Assembly (NCBI RefSeq): GCF_004770615.1 | Contig: NZ_RQER01000002.1 | Span: forward strand, 229,892 to 293,891 | Direction: 5' to 3' | Source: Leptospira langatensis | GTDB lineage: Bacteria; Spirochaetota; Leptospiria; Leptospirales; Leptospiraceae | DNA: 64,000 nt | Part shown: positions 29,935 to 39,593 of the stretch, one piece after another | Layout: each line of letters begins with the position of its first letter | Position numbering within the stretch: the first letter of the stretch is position 1 | The notes under the pieces: model-generated | Told to the model about the DNA's origin: nothing | The model's input: the letters and a program-made list of their open reading frames with translations, nothing else | Database searches by the model: none | Position numbers and translations under genes: made by a program

Positions 29935-30546
29935 ATGGATGGAAGACTGACTATCGAGGGAATTATCAAGAACAGCATTGCGTTGGGATTAAAGAATTTC
30001 CTGACCTTATTTGTAGCGTTTATTCTTTGGATCCTTACTCTATGGATCCCTTACTTTAACGTCGGAACTACGATCGGTTTATTCTATTATTTGCCGATCA
30101 AGATAGGAAAAGGGGAAAGCGTATCTCCGACAGATATATTCGATGCCGGAAACAGAAAATATATGGGAGAATTCTTTCTCACATATGGCCTGATCTCAGT
30201 AGGGGTCTCCGCTGGACTGATCTTTCTGATCATCCCTGCAATGGTGATCGGTATCTCTTGGGGACAAGCCCTCTTTCTATTGCTCGATAAAGGCCTGGAA
30301 CCCAGCCAAGCGATCAAGAAAAGCAACGATATCACTTACGGAAAAAAATGGACCATCTTCTTGGGTTCCCTTCTGTTAGTAATCTCGATCGCTATAGGAG
30401 GAATTGTACTCGGCTGGATCGCAGGAATGATCAGCATGTATTTAAGATATCTGATCGCTCTCGTGCTATTCGTTATATTCTTTCCGATCGTAATTTCCTC
30501 TCACGGTTATATATACGACTCGTTAACGAAAGAAGCGGGGATTTAA
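29935..30546 (+). CDS. Hypothetical polytopic membrane protein
   Basis: A 203-residue protein with about five membrane helices (roughly 22-45, 75-110, 140-165, 170-195). It starts MDGRLTIEGIIKNSIALGLKNF and has the loop GYVSPTDIF-like GESVSPTDIFDAGNRK and a helix LLDKGLEPSQAIKKSNDITYG. The architecture resembles small integral membrane proteins of the DUF975/DUF4013 kind, but I cannot assign one firmly. Excellent ribosome site AAGGAGA. Followed by a long-stem hairpin shared with convergent xseB. Confidence 0.7.
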   Translation: MDGRLTIEGIIKNSIALGLKNFLTLFVAFILWILTLWIPYFNVGTTIGLFYYLPIKIGKGESVSPTDIFDAGNRKYMGEFFLTYGLISVGVSAGLIFLIIPAMVIGISWGQALFLLLDKGLEPSQAIKKSNDITYGKKWTIFLGSLLLVISIAIGGIVLGWIAGMISMYLRYLIALVLFVIFFPIVISSHGYIYDSLTKEAGI

Positions 30547-30563
30547 TTTAGAAATATTGAATT

Positions 30564-30616
30564 TGCCTCGATCTATGCGCTGAAGTTTCTCTTTAGCAAC
30601 CGGTTAGATCGAGGCA
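30564..30616. terminator. Inverted repeat between convergent genes
   Basis: A perfect 12-bp stem TGCCTCGATCTA (30564-30575) / TAGATCGAGGCA (30605-30616) with a 29-base loop lies between the membrane protein gene and xseB, which converge. The flanks are not strongly T-rich, so termination efficiency is uncertain. Confidence 0.55.
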
Positions 30617-30629
30617 TATAAAGATCCTT

Positions 30630-30917
30630 TTAGAAAAGTTCTTCGTCGGCAGGTGGGGGAGTAGCAGCTCTAGAAGAAGTTTCCGATTTTGGACTGGCCG
30701 TTTTCTTTTGGGTCTCTCCGGAGCCTGCCTTGGAAAGATACTCTATCTTTCCTTCTGCCTCAGCGAGAATGGATTGGCAGATGGTCTTTAACTCCATTCC
30801 TCTCTCATAGGACTTGATACTCTCTTCCAGGGTCAATTGTCCTCTTTCCAAATTCTCGGCGATTTGTTCTAGTTCGGTTAATGCCTGCTCGAAGCTGATT
30901 TCCGTCTTCTTTGTCAT
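30630..30917 (-). CDS. xseB: Exodeoxyribonuclease VII small subunit
   Basis: A 95-residue protein of which the first ~65 form the XseB coiled helix pair: [36 protein letters not shown] is diagnostic. Several small subunits bind one XseA to form the single-strand exonuclease. The Lys/Ser/Ala-rich tail (about 66-95) is longer than usual and probably disordered. Its ATG overlaps the xseA stop by four bases. Confidence 0.95.
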   Translation of the reverse strand: MTKKTEISFEQALTELEQIAENLERGQLTLEESIKSYERGMELKTICQSILAEAEGKIEYLSKAGSGETQKKTASPKSETSSRAATPPPADEELF

Positions 30918-32191
30918 TTGATTTCACCCTGGTATGAGACTCGGATCCTTCCTTCCGCCAAAATGACCTCGAGTTCTTCCTCTTTCTCTAATTGGGTCGG
31001 AGAAGTAACGACTTTTTTTCCTTTCTTTCGAACCACGGAATATCCTCTCTTTAAGGTTCCCAACGGAGAAAATCCGTCCACCTTTCCTGCGAGAAGTTGG
31101 AACTCTTTTCTCTTTCTTTCCAAATGGGATTTAAAGGAAGCCAAAAGCCCGCTCGAAATAGGAGTAAAGCGATTCCGCGCAGTCATGATATAGTTCTTTC
31201 CCAAGAGGAGGATGCGGGAATTAATTTCATCTAGCTGCAATATCCGATCATTCAGCATGGATCTAGGTTCTATAAATGCCTTTTTATTCGTAAGGATGCG
31301 CAGCTTCTCCTTTAGGTTCATAGCCCGGTTCTGGAGAGCAGTACGCAAACGGATCTCGATTTCCGAAAGTTCGGATTCGACCACTTCCATTTCAGGCACA
31401 GACATTTCCGCTGCGGCAGTGGGTGTGGGAGCAAAATGGTCTGCTGCCAGATCCGAAAGTACAGAATCGATCTGGTGACCCACTGCAGAAATAATCGGGA
31501 CCCTGGACTCCGCGAATGCGAGTACCACTTTCTCCTCATTGAAGGCCATGAGATCCTCGTAGCTCCCTCCGCCTCGTCCGGCAATAATCAGATCCACATC
31601 CCATTTAGGATCGTTCAATTGTCGGATCGCACTCACGATGGAATCGGGTGCATCATCCCCTTGTACCAAGCAGGGAGAGATGAGAATATCGATCTTAGGA
31701 AACCTTTGCTTTGCGATCCGAATGATATCTTCGATCGCGGCTCCGGTAGGAGAGGTAGCGACTCCGATCCTCCAGGGAAATGCCGGTAGTCTTCTCTTTC
31801 TTTCCAGGTCGAATACTCCCTGAGCGGCAAGCTTTCTTTTGAGAGCTTCCACTTGAAGAAGAAGATCCCCTTGTCCAAGTTCTTCTACTTTAGAAATATT
31901 TAAATTATACTGTCCTCTAGGCTCATAAACGGAAATCGTTCCGAACGCCTTGATCTCCATTCCGTTCTCGATCGGTTTGCCCTTATACTTTCCGTTGCTA
32001 TAGGAAAAGAAAGTACAGGCGATCAGGGATTTCGGATCTTTTAGATTAAAATAAATATGCCCTTGGTGGGATTTGGAATAATTCGAGACCTCTCCCTGGA
32101 CACAGATATTTCTCAGGATCTCCGGCCCGGTCAATAGTTGCTTGATAATGGAATTTACTTCCGAAACGGAAAGAGGTTTGCTTTCTTCCAT
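30914..32191 (-). CDS. xseA: Exodeoxyribonuclease VII large subunit
   Basis: Catalytic subunit, 425 residues. An OB-fold domain (about 8-105; [22 protein letters not shown]) precedes the nuclease core with [33 protein letters not shown] and [28 protein letters not shown], followed by a long coiled coil and the C-terminal [13 protein letters not shown] barrel. All catalytic motifs are intact. Upstream, only six bases separate it from the AI-2E family gene, so co-transcription is likely. Confidence 0.96.
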   Translation of the reverse strand: MEESKPLSVSEVNSIIKQLLTGPEILRNICVQGEVSNYSKSHQGHIYFNLKDPKSLIACTFFSYSNGKYKGKPIENGMEIKAFGTISVYEPRGQYNLNISKVEELGQGDLLLQVEALKRKLAAQGVFDLERKRRLPAFPWRIGVATSPTGAAIEDIIRIAKQRFPKIDILISPCLVQGDDAPDSIVSAIRQLNDPKWDVDLIIAGRGGGSYEDLMAFNEEKVVLAFAESRVPIISAVGHQIDSVLSDLAADHFAPTPTAAAEMSVPEMEVVESELSEIEIRLRTALQNRAMNLKEKLRILTNKKAFIEPRSMLNDRILQLDEINSRILLLGKNYIMTARNRFTPISSGLLASFKSHLERKRKEFQLLAGKVDGFSPLGTLKRGYSVVRKKGKKVVTSPTQLEKEEELEVILAEGRIRVSYQGEIK

Positions 32192-32197
32192 CGGATC

Positions 32198-33313
32198 TTA
32201 GCTGGTAAAAAAATCTTTTCTGTACAATTTCCAGAAATCCCAAAGGATTACTACCATGGTCACTGCCACCGGTCCGAGCACGAGTCCCATGATCCCGAAT
32301 TCCTGGATCCCTCCGATCAAGGAGAGAAAGATCAGAAGAGGATGAATGCGTAACTTCTTATCCAACATCTTGGGTTTTACCACATTCTCCAGAACAAGGT
32401 ATAAGGTGAGCCCCATGATCATGAAGAAACTCGCGCCTAACATATTGTTCTCGATGAACATTAAATAAAGCCCGATCGGAAGCCAAACTACAGAGGTTCC
32501 GATCACAGGAATCAAAGAGAAGAAAGCAGCGAGACTCGCGTACAAGAACGGGTTCGAGATCTTTGCGAATAGCAAGAGAATATAGATCCCGGCACCTTGC
32601 AGGATCGAAACAATTAGATTTCCTTTAAATACAGTTTGTACAGCGGCGGCGATCTTTCTTCCTACCTGCTCCTCTACTTCTGCGGAGAAGGGGAGATTGT
32701 CCAAGATAAAACGCTCCATCTTTCTTCCGTCTTGGTAGAAGAAGAATAAGAGCAGGACCGAGAAGAATAGATTCATGATAATCCCTGCAGGAAGATCGAT
32801 GGAGCCTAGGATAAAGGAAGAAGCATTGCTTAAGACCGCATACAAGCTGTCCAAGTTCAGTATATCTATATAGTTCCGAGCGAATTCTCCGTAGATCTCC
32901 GGCAATTTCACCCAAAAGAAAGGGTTATCGGTGACTAGATCCGTTAAGATATTCAGGTTCATCATCGTATCTATGATCTTATCCTCAGAAAGAGAGATAC
33001 GGATCTTGAATAGGATGGAAAGGGATTCCTCGATCAATGTCCGGATCATAAAATAAGAAGGCAGAAGAACGATCATACATACGGAGCCTATCATGATCCA
33101 AGGAGCAAATGATTCAAAACGAGGCCCGATAAGCCTTCTCAGCTGCTTGTACTGCTTGCGAGTTGCAAGATAGAGGATCAGAGCCACCAGAGCGGAATAG
33201 AAATAAGGTCGTAAGACCACAAATAGAAGGGCAGCCGCTCCTAGACAAAAAATCCCCAGAATGATATTGAACACCTTTCTGTTCGTTGCGTCCATTCCGT
33301 CCTTTTCTGCCAT
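32198..33313 (-). CDS. AI-2E family (PerM) membrane protein
   Basis: The 371-residue protein has about eight membrane helices. It shows the family's typical amphipathic central region (DLPAGIIMNLFFSVLLLFFFYQDG) and C-terminal block (FFSLIPVIGTSVVWLPIGLYL; LENVVKPKMLDKKLRIHPLL). Members include the quorum-signal exporter TqsA and ion-transporting proteins; the substrate cannot be told from sequence. It lies in a minus-strand run with the secreted hypothetical gene (one-base overlap) and xseAB. Confidence 0.9.
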   Translation of the reverse strand: MAEKDGMDATNRKVFNIILGIFCLGAAALLFVVLRPYFYSALVALILYLATRKQYKQLRRLIGPRFESFAPWIMIGSVCMIVLLPSYFMIRTLIEESLSILFKIRISLSEDKIIDTMMNLNILTDLVTDNPFFWVKLPEIYGEFARNYIDILNLDSLYAVLSNASSFILGSIDLPAGIIMNLFFSVLLLFFFYQDGRKMERFILDNLPFSAEVEEQVGRKIAAAVQTVFKGNLIVSILQGAGIYILLLFAKISNPFLYASLAAFFSLIPVIGTSVVWLPIGLYLMFIENNMLGASFFMIMGLTLYLVLENVVKPKMLDKKLRIHPLLIFLSLIGGIQEFGIMGLVLGPVAVTMVVILWDFWKLYRKDFFTS

Positions 33314-33870
33314 TAGAAGCCTCCGGAGGTTCTGTGGAATAATTTCACCAAGGAACCGTTCTCGTTTGGAACGATGGAGATTGCGACGGTTTTCCGACCG
33401 AATACTTCCACTAAGTACAAACTCTTTGCGTCCGTCTTTTGGTTTTGTAGGATCTTATGATTCAAGTTGAAGATCAGGATCTCATAGTAAGTCTCGAGAA
33501 CTTGCTTGGAGAAGGTACTCTTGAAAACCACGATGGATTCCTTATTCTCCAGCAATCGGTCCGATTTCAATTCAGTAGAAAATAATAAAGTACTGTTTTG
33601 GGGAGGAACAAAATCCCTCGGAATGGAAGAAGGGGCCTTGTACGGATCTTCTTGGATCGTAAGTCGATTGTAACGAAAGATCCTAGGCTTTGGCCTGTCT
33701 TGCTTTTGGGGTTTTACAGGATCTAAGACCGGCAATTCTGGAATCGTTTGTTCCTGAGAAAAGAGAGGAACATTCAAAATGAGTAAAAGAAGAAGAGCAA
33801 GAATTCGCTTGAACGAGAAACTAGGAGATTCCACGAAATTTAGTTGAATCCAGCGCTCCCACCTTGACAA
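33313..33870 (-). CDS. Hypothetical secreted protein
   Basis: A 185-residue ORF with a hydrophobic signal segment (KRILALLLLLILNVPLFSQ) followed by a Pro/Lys-rich stretch and a small globular domain (about 95-185; NSTLLFSTELKSDRLLENKESIVVFKST). The true start may be GTG 33834, which places a normal basic n-region ahead of the hydrophobic core. No family recognised. It is divergent from dedA with only ten bases between the annotated starts, another reason to prefer the shorter start. Confidence 0.6.
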   Translation of the reverse strand: MSRWERWIQLNFVESPSFSFKRILALLLLLILNVPLFSQEQTIPELPVLDPVKPQKQDRPKPRIFRYNRLTIQEDPYKAPSSIPRDFVPPQNSTLLFSTELKSDRLLENKESIVVFKSTFSKQVLETYYEILIFNLNHKILQNQKTDAKSLYLVEVFGRKTVAISIVPNENGSLVKLFHRTSGGF

Positions 33871-33880
33871 TCCTTTTTAA

Positions 33881-34522
33881 ATGCAATTTACCGGATTCGA
33901 TTCGTACATCCAGATCCTTTTGGATTGGGTCGCCGGTCTGCCAAGCGCTCTGGTTTGGTTCTTCTTCGCCTTCTCTAATCTAACCGAAAACGTTTTTCCC
34001 CCTTGGCCGGGCGACACAGTTACCGTGTTTGGAGGATTCTTACTTGCAAGAGGAAGTATCGGTTTCTGGGAGTTAACCACTAGCACCTTATTCGGGAACC
34101 TTGCTGGAGCTTGGCTCATGTATTCCTTCGGCCATAAGGTTTTGGATTGGTTAAAGACAAAGGAATTCCCTTTCAAATCGGAATTATATGACGAGGAGTC
34201 CATCCAAAAAACCTTGGATTGGTTTTCCAGAAATAGTGTGCTCGTGGTGATCTTCTCCCGTTTTTCTGCAGGAATACGATTCTTCGTTTCCATCGTAGCC
34301 GGAATGACGGAAATGAGACCAGCAATCTTCTTTTCTTATTTTTCCATAGCGGTTCTCTTATGGTGCGGAATATTGATCTATGGAGGCTTTTATTTGGGAA
34401 GCCACTGGGAGAAGGTATTGGAATTCCTTTCTCTCTATAACAGGATCGCGACCACGACCCTTATTCTAGTAGTTCTAGGATTTATAATTTATAAAAAGAG
34501 AATAGAAAAGAAGAAGTCCTAA
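33881..34522 (+). CDS. DedA-family membrane protein
   Basis: The 213-residue protein has five or six membrane segments and the DedA signature ENVFPPWPGDTVTVFGGFLL, then FGNLAGAWLMYSFGHK and VIFSRFSAGIRFFVSIVAGM with the conserved Arg. DedA/UPF0043 proteins are thought to recycle undecaprenyl phosphate or flip other phospholipids and are membrane-potential dependent. The C-terminus is basic. It overlaps by four bases the end of the convergent App1-like gene. Confidence 0.9.
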   Translation: MQFTGFDSYIQILLDWVAGLPSALVWFFFAFSNLTENVFPPWPGDTVTVFGGFLLARGSIGFWELTTSTLFGNLAGAWLMYSFGHKVLDWLKTKEFPFKSELYDEESIQKTLDWFSRNSVLVVIFSRFSAGIRFFVSIVAGMTEMRPAIFFSYFSIAVLLWCGILIYGGFYLGSHWEKVLEFLSLYNRIATTTLILVVLGFIIYKKRIEKKKS

Positions 34523-36126
34523 GTCTCTAGGACTTCTTTCAAGGTCTTTACAAATTTCTTATGGATCGGTTGAGCCTCTTTCGGCAATTCCAACTTATTT
34601 GCGAGCTCTAGCAGAAAATCGGAATCGATGACTTTTCCTTCGAACCATTGGCCTGCCATTTCTCCCGCGATCTTAAGAACGGAAGAAAGATCCAAAATCT
34701 CTTTTTCGACCAGGATAAGCGCAAACCCGAGAGCCCCGTCTGTCGGAAGATAAGGTTTCAGCTCCGATATTTTCCAAGGATCGATACCGGTAGGAAGAGC
34801 TCCTCTCACATTCCATTGCATTTCTTCGGAAGAAGGTCCAAGTTCCGTCTTATTCACAAGTACCAGTTCGACAGGATTGATATCTCCGTGAATTCTTCTG
34901 TTCTCTTCGGCGAGCTCTCGGATGAGCTTCGCATTGTCCCGAGTAATTGCGTCTCTTCCCAAGAAATTCAATTTGTAGAGATAATCCTCTAGTTCTTTTC
35001 CTTGGAGAGCCCCGGTTAAAATGATCTGGTAAAGGATAAAGATAAGATAATCGCTTTCCGTATTATCTCCCATTAGGATCTCTTTGGAATTTGTAGGCAG
35101 GTAGATCCTATCTCGCAGAAGAATGGTGAGCTTATACGCCAACTGATCGAATAGACTCTGAAAAGAAGATCCTGCAAACTTACGAACTCTTTCTAAGGCT
35201 CCCCAAAGACCTTCCGTTAAGAAGCGAGTAGGATGAGATAAGGTATCCCAGAACTTATCTACCATTCCTTTGATCGTTCCTTCCAAATATTTCAAGTGAA
35301 GGGATTCCGTTCTTACTTGCTGGGCACGGAACGTGGAAAGAAGCGTTCTTCTGAAAAAATGAGGACTAGCGGAGATAAAACACAAAGGAGAATCGTTCGT
35401 ATTTTCTCTCAACTCTCTGAATAGTATGGGCATCCCCGGCAAAGGAAGCTTCTGCTCGGAAGTCTCGAACAGCGTGGAGATCTTTCCCTTATTGGAATGG
35501 ATATCCGTCGCCAAATATGTTTGGTCGATATCGGAAGTGGTAACGAGTCCCGAATATTCTTCGGAAAGGATACGCAAGGCTCCTTTTCCGATCAGGCTTT
35601 GGGAGACTAACTCATGTTTTCCGGGAGTATTTAAATAAGCCAGGTCCTTTCCGAACTGTCTGTATGAATCCGGCTTTAGAAAATGGATATGGAACTGATA
35701 ATTTCCCGGTGGAAGCGGAAACGTAAACTCATGAAAGAAGAAACCGCTCTCGTCTCCTCGGATCTCCGGAGATCTATGCAGCACTTTACCCGAACCATCC
35801 ACAATCTCTGCGAGAAGGATTGGCTTACGCACTGACTCGAGACCATAGTCCAGAAAAGGAGTGATCTCCTTTTCCTGTCCCTTGTACAACCCGGTGAACA
35901 GATCCCAATCTTTCGGGTCCGTCATTTCTTCTGTGATACCTATGTCCACGACTTGTCCACGGATATAGTAGCGATTTTCTCTGCCGAGAGTTCCTCCGCA
36001 GATTGCTGCTCTTCTCTTATCCGTGTTCCGGGGAATTTTGCGTTCTAATTCTTCTGCCAACCTTCCGGCCTTTTTCCAGGTTTTAAGAAAGGAAACTCTA
36101 TCATGGGGTCCGTAAAGGGAAAGCAA
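34519..36126 (-). CDS. App1-like phosphatidate phosphatase domain protein
   Basis: The 535-residue soluble protein carries in the middle (about 190-290) the App1/DUF2183 catalytic domain: VTTSDIDQTYLATDI with the DxDxT HAD-type motif, then LPGMPILFREL and LCFISASPHFFRRTLL. App1 in yeast dephosphorylates phosphatidic acid. The N-terminal part (about 40-180) looks like a beta-sandwich, YYIRGQVVDIGITEE. The C-terminal half is helical and unassigned. The start is TTG. No signal peptide, so it is presumably cytoplasmic or membrane-peripheral. Confidence 0.8.
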   Translation of the reverse strand: MLSLYGPHDRVSFLKTWKKAGRLAEELERKIPRNTDKRRAAICGGTLGRENRYYIRGQVVDIGITEEMTDPKDWDLFTGLYKGQEKEITPFLDYGLESVRKPILLAEIVDGSGKVLHRSPEIRGDESGFFFHEFTFPLPPGNYQFHIHFLKPDSYRQFGKDLAYLNTPGKHELVSQSLIGKGALRILSEEYSGLVTTSDIDQTYLATDIHSNKGKISTLFETSEQKLPLPGMPILFRELRENTNDSPLCFISASPHFFRRTLLSTFRAQQVRTESLHLKYLEGTIKGMVDKFWDTLSHPTRFLTEGLWGALERVRKFAGSSFQSLFDQLAYKLTILLRDRIYLPTNSKEILMGDNTESDYLIFILYQIILTGALQGKELEDYLYKLNFLGRDAITRDNAKLIRELAEENRRIHGDINPVELVLVNKTELGPSSEEMQWNVRGALPTGIDPWKISELKPYLPTDGALGFALILVEKEILDLSSVLKIAGEMAGQWFEGKVIDSDFLLELANKLELPKEAQPIHKKFVKTLKEVLET

Positions 36127-36179
36127 AAATCCAATTTCTTTGTTTTCGCGGAGGCTGGTCCGACTAGGATGGTCTCAGG

Positions 36180-36494
36180 ATGCCGAGAGATAAAGGTTCC
36201 GGAAGAAATACGAAAGGTCCGAGAACAATTTATATCCGCAAGATGAGATTCGAAGAAGCGTATCGGGTCCTAGACAAAGAGATCCAAGAGGCTTTCTTGA
36301 AAGGGGAAACCCTAGTCGAGGTGATCCACGGGATTGGGGAAGGAGTCCTGCGCAAAATGACCGAGGATTATATCCGAAATCATTCCTTCCTAAAAGTCCT
36401 AGAAGATGCAGGATTGAATATAGGAAATCCGGGATCCACTCTGATCGAGATCATGGGCCCTTCCGCGGAAGATCTAAAGAAGTATTTAAAATGA
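36180..36494 (+). CDS. Smr-domain protein
   Basis: A 104-residue protein made of one Smr domain (about 15-100). The motifs MRFEEAYRVLDKEIQEAFLKG and VEVIHGIGEGVLRKM match the Smr pattern 'hG.G.g.L'. Smr domains nick or cleave nucleic acids; a stand-alone one may act on RNA during ribosome rescue or on DNA. The last four bases overlap the start of cimA, suggesting co-transcription, although no functional link is obvious. Confidence 0.9.
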   Translation: MPRDKGSGRNTKGPRTIYIRKMRFEEAYRVLDKEIQEAFLKGETLVEVIHGIGEGVLRKMTEDYIRNHSFLKVLEDAGLNIGNPGSTLIEIMGPSAEDLKKYLK

Positions 36495-38044
36495 AGGAAG
36501 AAAGATCCAAGGTGCAAATTCTGGATGTGACTCTTCGGGATGGAGAGCAGACCAGAGGTGTAAGCTTCTCCGCATCCGAAAAATTGAATATTGCAAAATT
36601 CCTTCTGCAAAACCTGAAAGTGGATCGGGTGGAGGTCGCTTCTGCCAGAGTCTCTGAGGGAGAATTGGACAGCGTTCGTCGCATCATGGAATGGGCCAAT
36701 TCCGAAAACGTAGGAAATCGGATCGAGATCCTGGGCTTTGTGGATTCCCATAAAAGTGTGGATTGGATCCTGGCATCCGGAGCAAGAACGCTCAACCTTC
36801 TCACCAAGGGCTCTCTGAAACATTTGGAAGGCCAGCTCAAGAAATCTCCGCAAGAACACTTTGAAGAAGTTTCCGAAACCATTACGTATGCTAAGAAGAA
36901 CGGACTCGAAGTGAATGTATACTTAGAAGATTGGTCCAACGGATACTTGAATAGCAAAGACTATGTTTTGGATTTCGTGGCTCATCTTTCTAAGGAACCT
37001 TTAGGAAAGATCTTTCTTCCGGACACATTGGGAGTCTTATCTCCCGAAGAAACATACGAGGGAATTTCCCTACTTACCCAAAAATATCCCGAACTGCATT
37101 TTGAATTCCATGGTCATAATGATTACGATCTCTCCGTAGCCAATTGTCTGTTCGCAGTCAAGGCAGGAGCGAAGGGCCTACACGTTAGCGTAAACGGCTT
37201 GGGAGAAAGAGCCGGAAATTCCCCTTTGGAGGCTGTGATCACTGCACTTCATGATAAGGCCGGAATTCCAACAGGCGTGGATGAAAAGGCGATCACAGAA
37301 GCGAGCCGACTCGTGGAAGTGTTCAGCGGAAAACGCATCTCGGCAAATCGTCCGGTAGTGGGAGAAGATGTATTCACCCAAACTGCAGGAGTACATGCGG
37401 ACGGGGACAAAAAAGGGAATCTATACGCAAATCCGATCCTTCCGGAAAGATTCGGAAGAAAAAGAAGCTATGCCCTAGGCAAACTCGCCGGCAAGGCAAG
37501 CATCTCTGAAAATTTAAAACAACTCGGACTTGTACTTTCTCCTGAGATCGAAAAGAAGGTCTTAGCAAAGGTGATCGAACTCGGAGATAAGAATAAGACG
37601 ATCACCCCCGAAGATCTCCCCTTTATTATCGCCGACGTATCCGGATCCTCCGGTTCTAGGTCTGCGCTAAAGATCCTAGATTGCAAGATCAACTCAGGAC
37701 TTGGGATCCGTCCCAAAGCATTCGTTGCCTTGGAATTAAATGGCAAACAGTATTCTGAGGAAGGAGAGGGAGACGGTGGTTACGACGCATTCATGTCCGC
37801 GCTCACGAATATCGCAGCAAAGGCGCATATCTCCATTCCTAGACTCGTGGATTACGAAGTTCGCATTCCTCCCGGCGGAAAAACGGACGCGTTAGTCGAA
37901 ACCATGATCACCTGGAACAAGGCTGCCGAAAACCACGAAGAAGAAAATTTCAAGACGATAGGGGTACATAGCGATCAAACGATTGCCGCGGTACTTGCCA
38001 CAGAAAAAATGCTAAACCTGATCCTCCAAGCATGGCAAGCCTGA
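36491..38044 (+). CDS. cimA: (R)-citramalate synthase
   Basis: Condenses pyruvate and acetyl-CoA to citramalate, the first step of the threonine-independent route to isoleucine. The 517-residue protein has the DRE-TIM barrel LRDGEQTRGVSFS (Arg16, Asp17, as in the characterised Leptospira enzyme), the metal motif FHGHNDYD, SVNGLGERAGNSPLEA, and a C-terminal regulatory LeuA-dimer domain (about 390-517), which in that enzyme binds isoleucine for feedback control. Its end overlaps the pth start by 13 bases. Confidence 0.93.
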   Translation: MKEERSKVQILDVTLRDGEQTRGVSFSASEKLNIAKFLLQNLKVDRVEVASARVSEGELDSVRRIMEWANSENVGNRIEILGFVDSHKSVDWILASGARTLNLLTKGSLKHLEGQLKKSPQEHFEEVSETITYAKKNGLEVNVYLEDWSNGYLNSKDYVLDFVAHLSKEPLGKIFLPDTLGVLSPEETYEGISLLTQKYPELHFEFHGHNDYDLSVANCLFAVKAGAKGLHVSVNGLGERAGNSPLEAVITALHDKAGIPTGVDEKAITEASRLVEVFSGKRISANRPVVGEDVFTQTAGVHADGDKKGNLYANPILPERFGRKRSYALGKLAGKASISENLKQLGLVLSPEIEKKVLAKVIELGDKNKTITPEDLPFIIADVSGSSGSRSALKILDCKINSGLGIRPKAFVALELNGKQYSEEGEGDGGYDAFMSALTNIAAKAHISIPRLVDYEVRIPPGGKTDALVETMITWNKAAENHEEENFKTIGVHSDQTIAAVLATEKMLNLILQAWQA

Positions 38045-38601
38045 AACTCTTAATAGTGGGTCTCGGAAATCCCGGACCAAAATACGAAAAGAACCGTCAT
38101 AATATCGGTTTTATAGTCCTAGACGACCTGGCCAAGGACTGGGGAGTTTTGTTCTCTTCTTCTTCTAAGGAAGAAAAGGGAAAAATAGAGAAGGATGGGA
38201 TCTCCTTTCATTTCCTGAAACCACTCGAATTCATGAATCTTTCCGGGAGAGCCATCGCAGAACTTGCCAGAAAGAACGGTATCCCTCCGGAAAATATCTT
38301 AGTCATTCATGACGAAGTGGATTTTCCTTTTGCCAAATTGAAGTTCAAACAGAACGGAGGGCATGGTGGCCATAACGGCCTGCGGGATATCATCGAAAAA
38401 CTAGGTTCACCGAACTTCTATCGTCTTCGGTTCGGCGTAGGAAAACCTGGAGACAGTTCTCTTACCTCAGGACATGTTCTAGCGAATTTTAATAAGGAAG
38501 AGATCTCTCAATTCCCGGAATTATTCAACCAGGTAAAACAAAAAATCTCGGATTGGGTCCGGGAAAGACAGATCCTTTTTTCGAAAGCCTCCGACAATTA
38601 A
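38032..38601 (+). CDS. pth: Peptidyl-tRNA hydrolase
   Basis: Releases tRNA from peptidyl-tRNA dropped by ribosomes. The 189-residue protein has GLGNPGPKYEKNRHNIGF (catalytic His), KPLEFMNLSGRA (Asn) and the signature IHDEVDFPFAKLKFKQNGGHGGHNGL. Length and all catalytic residues are normal. It starts inside the last codons of cimA. Confidence 0.96.
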   Translation: MASLKLLIVGLGNPGPKYEKNRHNIGFIVLDDLAKDWGVLFSSSSKEEKGKIEKDGISFHFLKPLEFMNLSGRAIAELARKNGIPPENILVIHDEVDFPFAKLKFKQNGGHGGHNGLRDIIEKLGSPNFYRLRFGVGKPGDSSLTSGHVLANFNKEEISQFPELFNQVKQKISDWVRERQILFSKASDN

Positions 38602-38645
38602 ACTAACCCCGGCCACTCTTCGGGGATCCATCTCCGGAGAACTAA

Positions 38646-39593
38646 GTGAGCGAATACGCAGTTAAAATTCCAGAATTTTCCTCGGAGCTATTGAACTCCG
38701 CAGCCCGCAGATTTCACCAATACCTGCAGGTGGAAAAGAACTATTCTCAAAACACTTTGAATGCGTATCTCTTGGATCTAAAATCCTTCTTTGAATTCTG
38801 CCAACAAGAACAACTGGAGATCTACGAATTAGAACCGATAGATGTTCGCTCTTATTTTGCCTATCTCTCTAAAAACCAAGGCTTGGATAGAAGGACCCAA
38901 AGCAGAAAGCTGTCTAGCCTAAGGACCTTTTATAAGGTTTTATTAAAGGACGATCTCATACCTAGCAATCCGATCCTTTCCGTTAGCTTTCCGAAGACAA
39001 GAAAACAAGTTCCTAGGAACTTTAAGATAGAAGAGACCGAAAGCATTTTGGAATACGAGAACGAGAACGCCTCCGAACTTTTAAATTTGAGAGACAAAGC
39101 AATCATTGAAGTATTGTATTCCACAGGGCTTCGGGTATTCGAGCTTGTGGACGCTACCTTAACGCAATTATCTGCGGATCATTCCATTCTGAAAGTCATG
39201 GGAAAGAGAAGAAAGGAAAGATTCGTATATCTAGGAAAAGAAGCCATCGCGAGCTTAATGGAATATCTAGACGTTCGTTCTAGGTTCCGTCCCAGATGCG
39301 ATGAAATTTTTCTGAACCAAAAGGGAAATAAACTGACGACAAGAGGGGTTCGTTATATTTTGAACGAGAGAAGGAAACGAATGGGATGGGACAAACCCAT
39401 TACTCCCCATAAATTCCGTCACACGTTCGCTACGGACTTACTCGATGCGGGAGCAGACATCCGCGCCGTTCAAGAGCTCTTGGGGCATTCCTCTCTATCC
39501 ACCACACAGGTTTATCTAAGTGTGAGTAAGGAAAAGATTAAAGAGGTCTACCGAAAGGCTCATCCCCATGCAAGACTCGATTCATCCAAGTAA
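38646..39593 (+). CDS. xerC: Tyrosine recombinase XerC
   Basis: Resolves chromosome dimers at dif with a partner recombinase. The 315-residue protein has an N-terminal SAM-like core-binding domain (about 12-100; [20 protein letters not shown]) and a catalytic domain with Arg in STGLRVFEL, Lys in [26 protein letters not shown] (His-x-x-Arg), [14 protein letters not shown] (His and Tyr). The start is GTG with CGGAGA upstream. The order xerC-hslV-hslU matches codV-clpQ-clpY of Firmicutes. It overlaps hslV by 26 bases. Confidence 0.93.
   Translation: MSEYAVKIPEFSSELLNSAARRFHQYLQVEKNYSQNTLNAYLLDLKSFFEFCQQEQLEIYELEPIDVRSYFAYLSKNQGLDRRTQSRKLSSLRTFYKVLLKDDLIPSNPILSVSFPKTRKQVPRNFKIEETESILEYENENASELLNLRDKAIIEVLYSTGLRVFELVDATLTQLSADHSILKVMGKRRKERFVYLGKEAIASLMEYLDVRSRFRPRCDEIFLNQKGNKLTTRGVRYILNERRKRMGWDKPITPHKFRHTFATDLLDAGADIRAVQELLGHSSLSTTQVYLSVSKEKIKEVYRKAHPHARLDSSK

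Noticed and set aside
33864..33869. TTGACA just upstream of dedA as a promoter
   Set aside because: A matching -10 would fall inside the coding sequence, after the chosen start codon, so it is probably chance unless dedA starts later.
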